NCBI GenBank assembly: GCA_044357345.1
Contig: JBIKPR010000003.1
Location: 1-64,000 of the forward strand
DNA length: 64,000 nucleotides
Source: JABMMZ01 sp044357345
GTDB lineage: Bacteria > Bacteroidota > Bacteroidia > NS11-12g > UBA955
Direction: 5' to 3'
Each line of letters opens with the position of its first letter. Within the stretch, counting starts at the first letter, position 1. A model generated the notes under the pieces. It worked only from the letters and a program-made list of their open reading frames with translations, had not been told where the DNA came from and did not search any database. Shown in pieces: positions 7,922 to 17,293 of this stretch. The position numbers were made by a program, and so were the translations under genes.

Positions 7922-9088
7922 TTATTTTTTTTCTTCTAACCATGATAAATAATAATCTGGTAATTCAATACCCAAGGCTGCTTTTGTAATTTTTACAGGT
8001 CTAAATGGATCAATCATTACAGCCAATTCATGGGTTTCTTTTTTCCCAATACTTCTCTCAATAGCTCCTGGATGTGGGCCATGTGGCAATCCACCTGGAT
8101 GCAAGGTTATTTGTCCTTTTTGAATATTATTTCTGCTCATAAAATCCCCATCTACATAATACAGTAATTCATCACTGTCTACATTGCTATGGTGGTAAGG
8201 TGCTGGAATAGCATCCGGATGGTAATCATATAAACGTGGAACAAACGAACAAACTACAAATTGGCTGGCTTGAAAATGTTGATGTATAGGAGGTGGCATG
8301 TGAATTCTGCCAGTAATTGGTTCAAAATCAAAAATTGACATTGCATAAGGATACGAACAACCATCATATCCAACCAGATCAAAAGGATGATTCAAATAAA
8401 CGTAAGGATGGATAATGCCTCTTTTTTTGATTAAGATTTTAAATTCTCCTTGTTCATCATGCGTTTCAAGATTTTCCGGTAATTTTAAATCACGTTCACA
8501 GAAGGGTGAGTTTTCCATAAATTGACCATATTGATTTCTGTATCTAGCAGGGGTTTCAATTGGACTGAAAGATTCAACGAATAGAATTTTATTGTCTTCT
8601 GTTTCAAATTCAATCGTATAAACAGTTCCACGTGGAATAATTATATAGTCGCCATATTTGAAAGGAATATTTCCATACATTGTTTTTAATAAACCTTCTC
8701 CCTTATGAACAAACAACATTTCATCGGCATCGGCATTTTTAAAAAAATATCCTTTTGTCCCAAATTTTGGAGCTGCTAAGCCTATATGCAAATCATCATT
8801 TACAAACAAAACGGTTCTGCTTTTTACATAATCTTCCTCAGGCTTTAATTCAAAACCTGTAAAACTTCTAGCCCTTAAATTTTCTTCAACTGCAATTTCT
8901 GGCCTTACACTATAAGGCTCTCCAAATTCTTTTACCAGAGTTGGTGGATATAAGTGATATACCAAAGATGAAATTCCACCAAATCCTTCAGTTCCAAAAA
9001 GTTCTTCGTGGTATAATTGTCCATCGGGACGACGGAAAACAGTATGGCGTTTATGTGGTATCGTTCCAACTTGACGGTATAATGGCAT
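7922..9088 (-). CDS. hmgA: homogentisate 1,2-dioxygenase
   Basis: This 388-residue cupin-fold iron dioxygenase opens the ring of homogentisate to maleylacetoacetate. Family blocks visible are MPPPIHQHFQ (~265-273), YHHSNVDSDELLYY (~298-311, with His300 and the acidic D306/E307 as likely ligands) and LHPGGLPHGPHPG (~329-341). It is shorter than the ~440-residue enzymes of proteobacteria and animals, in line with the short form I recall from Bacteroidota. It is the first gene of the hmgA-hpd-TDO operon. Fumarylacetoacetase and maleylacetoacetate isomerase are not in the window. Confidence 0.93.
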   Translation of the reverse strand: MPLYRQVGTIPHKRHTVFRRPDGQLYHEELFGTEGFGGISSLVYHLYPPTLVKEFGEPYSVRPEIAVEENLRARSFTGFELKPEEDYVKSRTVLFVNDDLHIGLAAPKFGTKGYFFKNADADEMLFVHKGEGLLKTMYGNIPFKYGDYIIIPRGTVYTIEFETEDNKILFVESFSPIETPARYRNQYGQFMENSPFCERDLKLPENLETHDEQGEFKILIKKRGIIHPYVYLNHPFDLVGYDGCSYPYAMSIFDFEPITGRIHMPPPIHQHFQASQFVVCSFVPRLYDYHPDAIPAPYHHSNVDSDELLYYVDGDFMSRNNIQKGQITLHPGGLPHGPHPGAIERSIGKKETHELAVMIDPFRPVKITKAALGIELPDYYLSWLEEKK

Positions 9089-9202
9089 AAATTAAAAAAT
9101 TTACGCAAGAATAAGGCGTGTAAGATCTTTAAAAAATGATGTGAATCAGTAAAGTAATATCCTAAGCTAAAAAATGATAAACATCATTAACAGCCTTGTT
9201 TT

Positions 9203-9778
9203 TTACTCTTCGATAAAGAGAAATACAGAATTAAACTGTTTAAAATATTCCAAAGGCAATTGCACTTTTAAATCATTTTTTAACATCATTTCCGTGAAGC
9301 ATTTATTATCTTCTGGCATTTCGATTTGGGATGCTTTACCGAAAAGAATCAAGTTTTCACATTTGCTAAAATATTTTATCGGATGAAGTTCTGAACCAAA
9401 AAATAGAGAATTACTTGTGATCTCAAGTTTTGAAAAACCACAACACAAGGTTTTTTGCAATGATTCCACGCTTAAATATGGAAGCTCATTTTCAATAAAT
9501 AAAGCTGTCAGTGCTTTGTCATCAATAGAAACAACTCCGAGATTATAGGAATCCTGTAAGCCATTTATTTGATTCATTAAGTCAAATACCCCGCTATATA
9601 CAGCAAAGTAAAAACCATTTCCTATCCAAGACTTAATAAAACTCTCATCTGTTCTTAATAAATTTGATTTTACAAACTGCTTATCAAAATTTAGCAATGG
9701 ATATTTATTGGACAAAGGTTGAACCAATCCTTTCCTTACATTTTTTAGCAATTGCTCTTTTGGGGTTATTTCAAACAC
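9203..9778 (-). CDS. LUD (LutC-like) domain protein, divergent
   Basis: This is a 191-residue protein with a GTG start. Its N-terminus (SKEQ/PKEQLLKNVRKGLVQP) and end (SVFLFIEE) resemble the small LUD-domain proteins common in Bacteroidota, which are related to LutC of lactate utilisation. The usual central glycine-rich motif is weak, so the assignment is tentative. It stands alone between the hmgA operon and a divergent ABC exporter. The function is unknown. Confidence 0.5.
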   Translation of the reverse strand: MFEITPKEQLLKNVRKGLVQPLSNKYPLLNFDKQFVKSNLLRTDESFIKSWIGNGFYFAVYSGVFDLMNQINGLQDSYNLGVVSIDDKALTALFIENELPYLSVESLQKTLCCGFSKLEITSNSLFFGSELHPIKYFSKCENLILFGKASQIEMPEDNKCFTEMMLKNDLKVQLPLEYFKQFNSVFLFIEE

Positions 9779-9799
9779 AATGAAAATGAATATTTATTC

Positions 9800-9807
9800 T
9801 ACCTTTG
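9800..9807 (+). promoter_or_regulatory. -7 promoter element for the ABC exporter
   Basis: TACCTTTG matches the Bacteroidota -7 consensus TAnnTTTG exactly. It would start transcription near 9813. That rules out the upstream in-frame TTG at 9752 and supports a start near 9845. No clean -33 TTTG is present at the usual spacing. Confidence 0.45.
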
Positions 9808-9844
9808 CAAAGTAACTCAATTCAAAATTAATTCTGAAATCAAT

Positions 9845-11587
9845 TTGTCCTCAGAAAGAAACGCTTTTATAGAAACCATCAAAAGTATAGGTTTACTTTT
9901 AGATAAACCTAGTTTAAGGAAAGGTAGAAGACTCGTTGTTATGACTGCAATGGTATCTGTTGCAGATGTGATAGCTTTGGCGGCGGTGGTGCCAGTATTA
10001 ATGTTGGCAATTGATGGTGATTTTCTTGCTAAAAGTAGAAAATTAAGAGCCATTCATGAATTTATTGGTATTCAAAAAGAATCAGATTTTTTGTTGGCTT
10101 TAATTGCCTTGGTGGCATTCTTTTTTATTCTAAAAAATATTTTTGCCGTATTAATTCAGAAAAGTATACATAAGTTGAGCACCAAACTGGTACAAAATTT
10201 TACAGAAAATACTTTTTACCATGTGATTAATCAGACCTTTGAAAATATAGTAGCTAAAGGCACCTCAGATTTTCTAAATAAAATACACTTTAATTCAATG
10301 TATTTTGCTACTGGCATTCTTTTACCCTTTGTCAATATTATAGGCGAAAGTTTGGTCATCATATTTATTTTGATTTTTATAATATGGTTCAACCCATCAA
10401 TTTTCTTCTTAATTGTTTTGGTAACAGCCCCAGCTTTTTATTTTATAAGTAGCAGTATTAAGCAAAAAATTTATCAACTAGGTGAAGACACCAAAGGTAA
10501 GAGAGAAGAAACTATTGAAAGCCTTAATATCAGTGTAAACGGCTTGGTAGATATTAAAGTCAATCATTCCGCTGGATTTTTTATTAAAGATTTTCTTAAC
10601 AAACAAAAGCTCTTGATTGATTCAGATTTTAAATCAATTTTTTATCAAGGAATTCCTTCAAGAGCCAATGAAATAGTTGTATTAGCGGGTGTTATAATAT
10701 TGGTTATTTATGGATATTTTTTCTCAGATAATCCTGCAGGATTAAGGGCTTTAGCAGCAATTTTTGTTTTATCAGTTTTTAGATTGGTGCCCGCAATTAA
10801 TAGACTATTAATTGGATTGATGAAACTCAAGCTTCACCAGCATACAATTGATTATTTATACCACCACAACCTTCAAAATAAGTTTAAAACAAGCGCGCCA
10901 TTGCATTTTAATGTCGGTATTCAAATTAAAAATGTCTCTTATGAATATGAACAAGGACAAAAGTTGATACAAGAGCTTAGTTTTGAAATTAAAAAGGGCG
11001 AAATATTTGGCATTAGTGGCAATAGTGGCAGTGGCAAAAGTACATTGATGAAGATTATTTCAGGATTGATTTTGCCCCATAAAGGTGAAATAAGTATTGA
11101 TGGTGTCTCCTTGACCTCAAAAAATATTCAGTCTTGGCAGAACCAAATAGGTTTTGTACATCAAAATCCATTTATATTCAATAAAACGCTTCATGAAAAC
11201 ATTTCATTAAATTTTGCTTATGACCCTAACAAAATGAATAAAGCCATCCAAGATTCAGGATTGAATAGGTTTTTAGAGCATTTGCCAAATGGCTTGGATA
11301 CATTATTGGGAGAGCAAGGTTCAAGAATTAGTGAAGGACAAAAGCAAAGAATAGCGATTGCTAGGGCTTTATATAAAGAATCAACAGTTTTGTTATTTGA
11401 TGAAGCCACTAGCTCACTAGATTCTGAAACAGAAGATATTGTGATAGAAAGTTTACAAAATCTTAAAAAACAAAATGTAACTTTAGTTATCATTGCACAT
11501 AAAAAGAGAATTCTTGATTTATGTGATCACTCTTATCACATTAATCAAGAAGACCTCAAAAAGCAAGTAAATGAAATTAGCTATTAG
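9845..11587 (+). CDS. ABC exporter, fused membrane and ATPase domains
   Basis: This is an MsbA/lipid-flippase type half transporter of about 580 residues. Roughly 300 residues with several membrane segments precede an ATPase domain with Walker A GNSGSGKST, an unusual signature ISEGQ in place of LSGGQ, Walker B VLLFDEATSSLD and the switch histidine in IIAHKK. Export of a lipid-linked glycan or lipid is a family-level guess. The start is uncertain: TTG at 9845 leaves the normal ~30 residues before the first membrane helix, while the first ATG (9941) would remove them. The gene lies upstream of sugar genes on the same strand and may serve the surface-glycan pathway. Confidence 0.8.
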   Translation: MSSERNAFIETIKSIGLLLDKPSLRKGRRLVVMTAMVSVADVIALAAVVPVLMLAIDGDFLAKSRKLRAIHEFIGIQKESDFLLALIALVAFFFILKNIFAVLIQKSIHKLSTKLVQNFTENTFYHVINQTFENIVAKGTSDFLNKIHFNSMYFATGILLPFVNIIGESLVIIFILIFIIWFNPSIFFLIVLVTAPAFYFISSSIKQKIYQLGEDTKGKREETIESLNISVNGLVDIKVNHSAGFFIKDFLNKQKLLIDSDFKSIFYQGIPSRANEIVVLAGVIILVIYGYFFSDNPAGLRALAAIFVLSVFRLVPAINRLLIGLMKLKLHQHTIDYLYHHNLQNKFKTSAPLHFNVGIQIKNVSYEYEQGQKLIQELSFEIKKGEIFGISGNSGSGKSTLMKIISGLILPHKGEISIDGVSLTSKNIQSWQNQIGFVHQNPFIFNKTLHENISLNFAYDPNKMNKAIQDSGLNRFLEHLPNGLDTLLGEQGSRISEGQKQRIAIARALYKESTVLLFDEATSSLDSETEDIVIESLQNLKKQNVTLVIIAHKKRILDLCDHSYHINQEDLKKQVNEISY

Positions 11588-11683
11588 ATTGCCAAGTGAT
11601 ATAGAAGTGCCTGCAGTTGCACATAAGGGTTAAAAAACAATAGAAAAAATTTTCATTGGCTAACAATATTGAAGCGTAAAAAC

Positions 11684-12406
11684 ATGGTTATTAAAAAATT
11701 ATCAATAATAATTCCAGCTTATAATGAAGCTCCAACAATCCATCTGATTTTAGATAAAGTCAAGAATGTACAACTATTGAATAATATAGAAAAAGAAATA
11801 ATAATTGTAAATGATTGTTCTACAGATAATACAGAAGAGTCAATTAAAGATTACATTGATAAAAATGCTTCTGTTGATATTCAATACTATAAACATGAAA
11901 TTAACCAAGGTAAAGGAGCCGCCTTACACACTGGAATCAAAAAGGCAACCGGAGAATATTTAATCATTCAAGATGCAGATTTGGAATATGACCCAACAGA
12001 ATATAATATTTTATTAAAACCGGTAATTGATGGATTTGCCGATGTTGTTTATGGAAGTCGCTTCATGGGTGGAAAGCCTCACAGAATATTGTTTTTTTGG
12101 CATTCAATTGGAAACAAGTTTCTTACGTTTTTATCCAACATGCTAACAAACCTTAATTTAACGGATATGGAAACCTGTTATAAACTCTTTAGAACAGATT
12201 TAATAAAGTCTTTAAATTTTAAAGAGAAACGTTTCGGTTTTGAACCAGAAGTTACCGCTCGAATTTCAAGGGTTCCCAATATCAGAATATATGAAGTTGG
12301 AATTTCTTATTATGGCCGTACTTATTTTGAAGGTAAAAAAATTGGTGCAAAAGATGGTTTTAGGGCTATTTATTGTATTTTAAGATATAACCTAATTTCT
12401 AAATGA
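11684..12406 (+). CDS. GT2 glycosyltransferase, DPM1/polyprenyl-phosphate type
   Basis: This 240-residue family 2 glycosyltransferase has a GT-A fold. Visible are the N-terminal SIIIPAYNEAPTI, the nucleotide-binding VNDCSTDNTEE, the metal site DADLEYDP and YGSRF. It resembles dolichyl/polyprenyl-phosphate mannosyl- or glucosyltransferases and lacks C-terminal membrane helices. The ATG at 11684 is preferred to the in-frame TTG 15 bp earlier. It overlaps the next gene by 4 bp (ATGA), so translation is coupled to the WbpI-like epimerase. Confidence 0.83.
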   Translation: MVIKKLSIIIPAYNEAPTIHLILDKVKNVQLLNNIEKEIIIVNDCSTDNTEESIKDYIDKNASVDIQYYKHEINQGKGAALHTGIKKATGEYLIIQDADLEYDPTEYNILLKPVIDGFADVVYGSRFMGGKPHRILFFWHSIGNKFLTFLSNMLTNLNLTDMETCYKLFRTDLIKSLNFKEKRFGFEPEVTARISRVPNIRIYEVGISYYGRTYFEGKKIGAKDGFRAIYCILRYNLISK

Positions 12407-13479
12407 AAAAAATTCTAACAATAATAGGTGCTAGGCCACAGTTTATTAAGGCTGCGCCTTTAAGTAAAGCCATTGGTGAGATAAAAAATTTTGAAGAAAT
12501 TATCCTTCATACTGGCCAACATTTTGACGAAAAAATGTCTGATATTTTTTTCAATGAAATGAAAATTCCTCTTCCCAAGTATAGATTTAATATTAATAAT
12601 TTGAATCATGGTGCCATGACAGGTCTCATGTTAAAAGAAATAGAGACGGTTTTGTTAACTGAAAAGCCAGATTTAGTAATTGTTTTTGGAGACACGAATT
12701 CAACATTGGCTGGGGCGCTTGCAGCTAAAAAACTACACTTAAAGGTAGCACATGTTGAAGCTGGTTTAAGAAGTTTTAACAATGAAATGCCTGAGGAAAT
12801 TAATAGAATATTGACAGATCGAATATCTGATTATGCTTTTTGTCCAAGTGAACAGTCTGTTCAAAATCTCAAGAATGAAGGTTATGATAATTTTAATACA
12901 GAAGTAGTAAGAACTGGGGATATAATGTTGGATGCCATGATGATGTTTGCAGATATAGCTGAAGAACATAGTAAGATTATTGATACTGTAGGCCGCGAAC
13001 CATATGTGCTTGCAACTATTCACCGTGCTGAAAACACAAATGACTTGAGCAGATTAAGTTCAATTATATCGGCCCTTGAAAGCATTAATAATAAAATTAA
13101 AATCATTTTGCCATTACATCCTAGAACTCAAAAAATAATGGTACAGGCCGGAATAAGAACCAACTTAACTATTATTGAACCAGTTGGTTATTTTGATATG
13201 TTAACCTTAATTAAAAACTGTGCATGGGTAATGACAGATAGTGGCGGACTTCAGAAAGAAGCGTATTTCATGAAAAAATTTTGTATCACCCTTCGTGATC
13301 AAACTGAGTGGGTAGAATTAACAAGATGTGGAGCCAATATACTTGTTGGGGCAGATACTGATCTTATCATACAACAAAGTTTAAAAATTGCAGAAACTGT
13401 ATTTGATTTACCGGCTGGATTGTATGGAAATGGTCAGGTTTCAAAACAAATTGTAAGCTATCTTGAAAAATGTATTTAG
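12403..13479 (+). CDS. wbpI: UDP-GlcNAc3NAcA 2-epimerase (WbpI/WlbD-like)
   Basis: This 358-residue member of the WecB epimerase family shows TIIGARPQFIKAAP, the GDTNSTLAGALAA block, HVEAGLRSFN, MPEEINR and the C-terminal RDQTEWVEL/CGANILVGA/LYGNGQ. Those C-terminal blocks match WbpI more closely than classic WecB. WbpI converts UDP-GlcNAc3NAcA to UDP-ManNAc3NAcA. Neighbours resembling WbpE, WbpD and WbpB support this over a plain UDP-GlcNAc 2-epimerase. Ordinary WecB activity cannot be excluded. Confidence 0.85.
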   Translation: MKKILTIIGARPQFIKAAPLSKAIGEIKNFEEIILHTGQHFDEKMSDIFFNEMKIPLPKYRFNINNLNHGAMTGLMLKEIETVLLTEKPDLVIVFGDTNSTLAGALAAKKLHLKVAHVEAGLRSFNNEMPEEINRILTDRISDYAFCPSEQSVQNLKNEGYDNFNTEVVRTGDIMLDAMMMFADIAEEHSKIIDTVGREPYVLATIHRAENTNDLSRLSSIISALESINNKIKIILPLHPRTQKIMVQAGIRTNLTIIEPVGYFDMLTLIKNCAWVMTDSGGLQKEAYFMKKFCITLRDQTEWVELTRCGANILVGADTDLIIQQSLKIAETVFDLPAGLYGNGQVSKQIVSYLEKCI

Positions 13480-13546
13480 TATTTAAGCAAATATAATAAT
13501 CCCCTATTTTTCATTAACAAAATCAATATTTAATTAGATAAATAAA

Positions 13547-14713
13547 ATGCAAAAGATTCAAATGGTTGACCTAAAAAGTCAATATGAAAAAATTAAACCT
13601 GCGGTTGATGCTGGCATTCAAGAAGTAATAAACAATACTCAATTTATAAAAGGACCTCAAATTAAAAATTTTGAAGATAATCTAGCCGCAGCAATTGGCG
13701 TCAAACATGTAATAGGTTGTGCCAACGGAACGGATGCGCTTCAAATAGCTATGATGGCATTAGATTTAAAGCCAGGCGACGAAGTAATTCTACCTGTTTT
13801 TACTTATGTGGCTACAGCTGAAGTTATTGCATTACTAGGCTTAATTCCAGTCATGGTGGATGTTGATGTGGATACTTTTTGTATTGATATCAACTTGATT
13901 GAAGCCAAAATATCTTCTAAAACCAAGGCAATAGTTCCAGTACATCTATTTGGCCAATGCGCAAATATGGATGAGGTTATGCGAATAGCCAAAAAACACA
14001 ACTTATTTGTGATAGAGGATACTGCTCAAGCAATTGGCTCAGAGTACCAGTTTAATAATGTTTCAAATAAAATGGGAACAGATACTGAAACTACCCAAAA
14101 AGCAGGGACAATAGGCCATATTGGAACAACAAGTTTCTTTCCAAGTAAAAATTTAGGTTGTTATGGTGATGGTGGGGCATTAATGACCAATGATGATGAA
14201 TTAGCAAGTAAAATTAGAATGATTTGTAACCATGGTCAAAAGGTTCAATATGTTCACCATGTTATTGGGGTTAATTCCAGATTAGATGGCATTCAAGCTG
14301 CTATTTTGAACGCTAAATTGCCGCATTTAAATGAATATGAAATTGCACGACAGAATGCTGCCACATGGTATGATGAATTATTGGACAATAATCCCAATAT
14401 TATAGTGCCAAAACGAAATGCCAATAGCACACATGTTTTTCATCAATACACGATAAAATTAATTGGAGTAGATAGAGATAAACTTAGGTCTCTATTGGCT
14501 GAAAATAGTATTCCTTCTATGGTTTACTATCCAATTGAATTGCATAAACAAAAAGCGTTTGAAATATACCATAAAGAGGGAGAAAGTTTTCCAATAAGTG
14601 CTCAGTTGTGTCAGACCGTTTTGTCATTGCCTATGCATACTGAACTGAGTAAGGAAACTGTTTCTTACATTGCAGGTCAGGTAATTTTAAGTATTGATTC
14701 ATTGCTGGTATAG
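13547..14713 (+). CDS. wbpE: WbpE-like UDP-3-keto-sugar aminotransferase
   Basis: This 388-residue DegT/DnrJ/EryC1/StrS PLP aminotransferase shows CANGTDALQIAMMAL, the FTYVATAEVIALLG block, the aspartate in VIEDTAQA and the Schiff-base lysine in SFFPSKNLGCYGDGG. These blocks match WbpE/WlbC, which transfers an amino group from glutamate to UDP-2-acetamido-3-keto-glucuronate. A short insertion (about residues 166-186, NNVSNKMGTDTE) sits just before the lysine region. It follows the epimerase by 67 bp and ends convergent with the wbpD-like gene. Confidence 0.87.
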   Translation: MQKIQMVDLKSQYEKIKPAVDAGIQEVINNTQFIKGPQIKNFEDNLAAAIGVKHVIGCANGTDALQIAMMALDLKPGDEVILPVFTYVATAEVIALLGLIPVMVDVDVDTFCIDINLIEAKISSKTKAIVPVHLFGQCANMDEVMRIAKKHNLFVIEDTAQAIGSEYQFNNVSNKMGTDTETTQKAGTIGHIGTTSFFPSKNLGCYGDGGALMTNDDELASKIRMICNHGQKVQYVHHVIGVNSRLDGIQAAILNAKLPHLNEYEIARQNAATWYDELLDNNPNIIVPKRNANSTHVFHQYTIKLIGVDRDKLRSLLAENSIPSMVYYPIELHKQKAFEIYHKEGESFPISAQLCQTVLSLPMHTELSKETVSYIAGQVILSIDSLLV

Positions 14714-14730
14714 TCTTAGGACTTCAGCAA

Positions 14731-15309
14731 TCAATCCTCGCTTTTTTCAACTTTTCCGTTTTTTAGTTTGTAAGTATCTTTTGTTTCTGGACAAACAGCA
14801 ATACCTGAACTGTCGAAATTTAATCTATGTCCATATTCACTCACCCAGCCTAATTGTTTTGCTGGATTGCCTACCAATAATGCATAATCGGGTACATTTT
14901 TTGTGACTACTGCACCGGCTCCAATAAAAGCAAAAGCGCCGATATCATTCCCGCAAACTATAGTTGCATTTGCTCCAATACTAGCCCCTTTTTTGACCAA
15001 AGTTTTGGCATATTCATTTTTTCTATTTACTGCACTACGAGGGTTAATAACATTTGTAAAAACCATAGATGGTCCTAAAAAAACATCATCTTCACAAATA
15101 ACCCCAGTATAAATACTAACATTGTTTTGGATTTTTACATTTTTGCCCAAAATGACATCTGGACTAATTACCACATTTTGCCCAATATTGCATTTATCTC
15201 CAATAATACAATTAGGCATAATATGAGAAAAATGCCATATTTTTACATCTGATCCAATGGTACATCCTTCATCAATAATGGCTGTTGGATGTGCAAAATA
15301 ATTAGACAT
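14731..15309 (-). CDS. wbpD: WbpD-like N-acetyltransferase
   Basis: This is a 192-residue left-handed beta-helix acyltransferase made of hexapeptide repeats (IGSDVK, IGDKCN, LGKNVK and others). NPRSAVNRKNEY and TLVKKGASIGANATIVCG are characteristic of WbpD/WlbB, the enzyme that acetylates the 3-amino group of UDP-GlcNAc3NA. It lies on the opposite strand to the wbpI/wbpE-like genes and overlaps the oxidoreductase gene by 8 bp. The four genes thus form two converging pairs of one pathway. Confidence 0.9.
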   Translation of the reverse strand: MSNYFAHPTAIIDEGCTIGSDVKIWHFSHIMPNCIIGDKCNIGQNVVISPDVILGKNVKIQNNVSIYTGVICEDDVFLGPSMVFTNVINPRSAVNRKNEYAKTLVKKGASIGANATIVCGNDIGAFAFIGAGAVVTKNVPDYALLVGNPAKQLGWVSEYGHRLNFDSSGIAVCPETKDTYKLKNGKVEKSED

Positions 15310-16378
15310 CTTTAGCTCCTTTCAATTTATTTAAATCGCGGTTTTCATAAATACGTTCAATAATATCTACCACTTTAAGTCCTTCTAAAGCATTGGCTGT
15401 AATTGTATCATTGCCATTCAAGGTATTTACTACATTTTCGATAACATAATGGTGGTTAGCAGCACTTCCTTTAAATGGACCATAGTCATTTGGTGCATTG
15501 GTTGGTGGCAATTCAGGCATGGTATAATTTTCAATGTGGCAGTATTCAACTTCATTCATATATTGACCTCCTACTTTAAAACTGCCTTTAGTTCCAACCA
15601 CAGTAATTGAACTCTCCATATTGGTGTCCCATACTGAAGTGCTAAAATTGATACAACCTAAACCTCCATTAACAAACTCAAAATTTACGACACCGCTGTC
15701 TTCAAATTCTGTGCTTTTGTGGTGGTTGAAATCTGCAAAAATTGCTTTAATATTTTTGACATCCCCAAAAACCCAATACATAATGTCCACAAAATGAGAA
15801 AATTGAGTAAACAAAGTTCCTCCATCCAAAGACAAACTACCTTTCCAGCCTCCAGGTTTATAGTATCTATCATCACGGTTCCAGTAACAATTTACTTGAA
15901 CCATTAATACTTCACCAATCTCTTTTTTACTTACCATTTCTTTCATCCATTGACTTGGTGGACTGTATCTGTTTTGTTTTACAACAAATACTTGTTTGTT
16001 GACTTGCAAGGATTTAAAAATTACTGCCTCACACTCTGATTTTGATAGACCCATTGGCTTTTCAATTACCACATTATAGCCTGCCTCTAAGGCTTTGATG
16101 GCATATTCGCAATGGTAGCCATTAGGTGCAGAAATGGTTAGAACATCCGCTTCAACTTTTGCTGAAATTAGTTCTTCTATTGAACTAAAAAAGGGAACAT
16201 TGACGGGATATAATTCATTTTTTTTAGCCTCTAAATTGGTATCAACTACAGCAACAACTTCTGAACCAAAATATTCATTTGCTATAGTTGCATGTCTTCT
16301 ACCTATATGGCCAAAGCCAACTATGATGAATTTGATTTTTCTCATTAATTGTATTCTATTTTCCGCAATAGTACTCAT
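15302..16378 (-). CDS. Gfo/Idh/MocA oxidoreductase, probable WbpB-type step
   Basis: This is a 358-residue NAD-dependent oxidoreductase. The Rossmann motif FGHIGRRH, a middle catalytic EKPMGLSKSEC block (EKP is the family lysine site) and the C-terminal alpha/beta domain are visible. By position with WbpD- and WbpE-like genes it should oxidise C3 of UDP-GlcNAcA. It is not especially close to Pseudomonas WbpB in sequence, so the exact reaction is inferred. The start is uncertain: the ATG at 16345 (MRKIKFIIVG) fits family N-termini better than 16378. Confidence 0.78.
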   Translation of the reverse strand: MSTIAENRIQLMRKIKFIIVGFGHIGRRHATIANEYFGSEVVAVVDTNLEAKKNELYPVNVPFFSSIEELISAKVEADVLTISAPNGYHCEYAIKALEAGYNVVIEKPMGLSKSECEAVIFKSLQVNKQVFVVKQNRYSPPSQWMKEMVSKKEIGEVLMVQVNCYWNRDDRYYKPGGWKGSLSLDGGTLFTQFSHFVDIMYWVFGDVKNIKAIFADFNHHKSTEFEDSGVVNFEFVNGGLGCINFSTSVWDTNMESSITVVGTKGSFKVGGQYMNEVEYCHIENYTMPELPPTNAPNDYGPFKGSAANHHYVIENVVNTLNGNDTITANALEGLKVVDIIERIYENRDLNKLKGAKDV

Positions 16379-16703
16379 AATATTTTTAATTAGAAAATAA
16401 ATTCATAAATCAAGGCTTAAGGTGATTTTAGAAATACGCTATAATTGTTGAAATAGATCAATATTTTATTATAAATATGATTTATAATAAAATGATTGTA
16501 TATTAATGTTGAATTCATTGGATAAGTTGTTTAAATTTTCTAACAATATATATCTATTGTTGTGAGAGAAAACTTGGTTTATTTTTAAAGTAATATCTAT
16601 TTTATTTTCGAATTAAGTTTATAATTTAATAACATACTTTTGGTGTGGATTTTAAACAAACCGCTCATCCCTAAATGTGACTGAGAGGGCAACGCATTGG
16701 AAC
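16379..16703. promoter_or_regulatory. AT-rich divergent region with promoter for the polysaccharide operon
   Basis: This is a 325-bp stretch without a gene. TACTTTTG at 16635-16642 on the plus strand matches the -7 consensus exactly and would give a transcript with a ~55-nt leader before the antiterminator gene. No good -33 TTTG lies at the usual distance. No JUMPStart/ops element was found. The rest is AT-rich with no recognisable feature. Confidence 0.45.
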
Positions 16704-17207
16704 ATGATAGATAAAAATTCATGGTATGTCATTTACACCCGCTCAAGACAAGAAAAAGTCTTAGCCTTACAGCTTGAAGCAGCTGGCTTTGAAGTATATC
16801 TGCCCTTAATTAACAAAGTTTCTAATTGGTCCGACAGGAAGAAAGTTGTTGAAGTTCCATTGTTTAATTCTTATGTTTTTATTAAAGATGTTTGTGATAA
16901 ATACCACTTCAAGAATTTTAAATCTTTTGTCACTTTTTTAAATTACAACGGCAAGCCTGCAATTGTTAAGCAACACGAAATTGATCTATTAAAAACCATT
17001 ATAAAAAATGGTTACGATATTGGAGAAGCCTCACAAATTGTAGATTTCTCAGAAGGATCAGAAGTTTTAGTATTATCAGGCCCATTAAAGGGTTTGACAG
17101 GTAAATTGATTTCAGTGTCAAATAATGACTGGTTCATATTAAATTTTGAAAATATGGGCAGCTCTTTACAAGTAAAAATCGCCCCTAATCTGTTGAAAAA
17201 AGTATAA
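16704..17207 (+). CDS. NusG-family antiterminator, UpxY/RfaH-like
   Basis: This is a 167-residue NusG-like protein: an N-terminal NGN domain (SWYVIYTRSRQEKVLALQLE... VYLPL... VPLFNSYVFIK) and a C-terminal KOW segment (EGSEVLVLSGPLKGLTGKL). Specialised NusG paralogues of the UpxY/RfaH type sit first in surface polysaccharide operons and prevent early termination along them. This gene has that position, directly before wzm/wzt and a 25-kb plus-strand run. ATG at 16704 is chosen because it begins the NGN fold; an upstream GTG at 16677 adds nine unlikely residues. Confidence 0.87.
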   Translation: MIDKNSWYVIYTRSRQEKVLALQLEAAGFEVYLPLINKVSNWSDRKKVVEVPLFNSYVFIKDVCDKYHFKNFKSFVTFLNYNGKPAIVKQHEIDLLKTIIKNGYDIGEASQIVDFSEGSEVLVLSGPLKGLTGKLISVSNNDWFILNFENMGSSLQVKIAPNLLKKV

Positions 17208-17293
17208 TGTAAAATAAAAGTTTAATCTGTTTATTAGAGAAAAAAAAGATTATTCTTCAATGAAGTTTAAGGAATAATAAATCACCATAAATT

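Noticed and set aside
8624..8639. Fourth parS-like sequence AGTTCCACGTGGAATA inside hmgA
   Set aside because: One half is imperfect and it encodes the conserved IPRGT of HmgA, so the protein sequence explains it. It is also far from the cluster of three.
9752..9844. Longer N-terminus for the ABC exporter from TTG 9752
   Set aside because: It would overlap the divergent LUD-like gene and include the -7 box at 9800, and the extra residues do not resemble family members.
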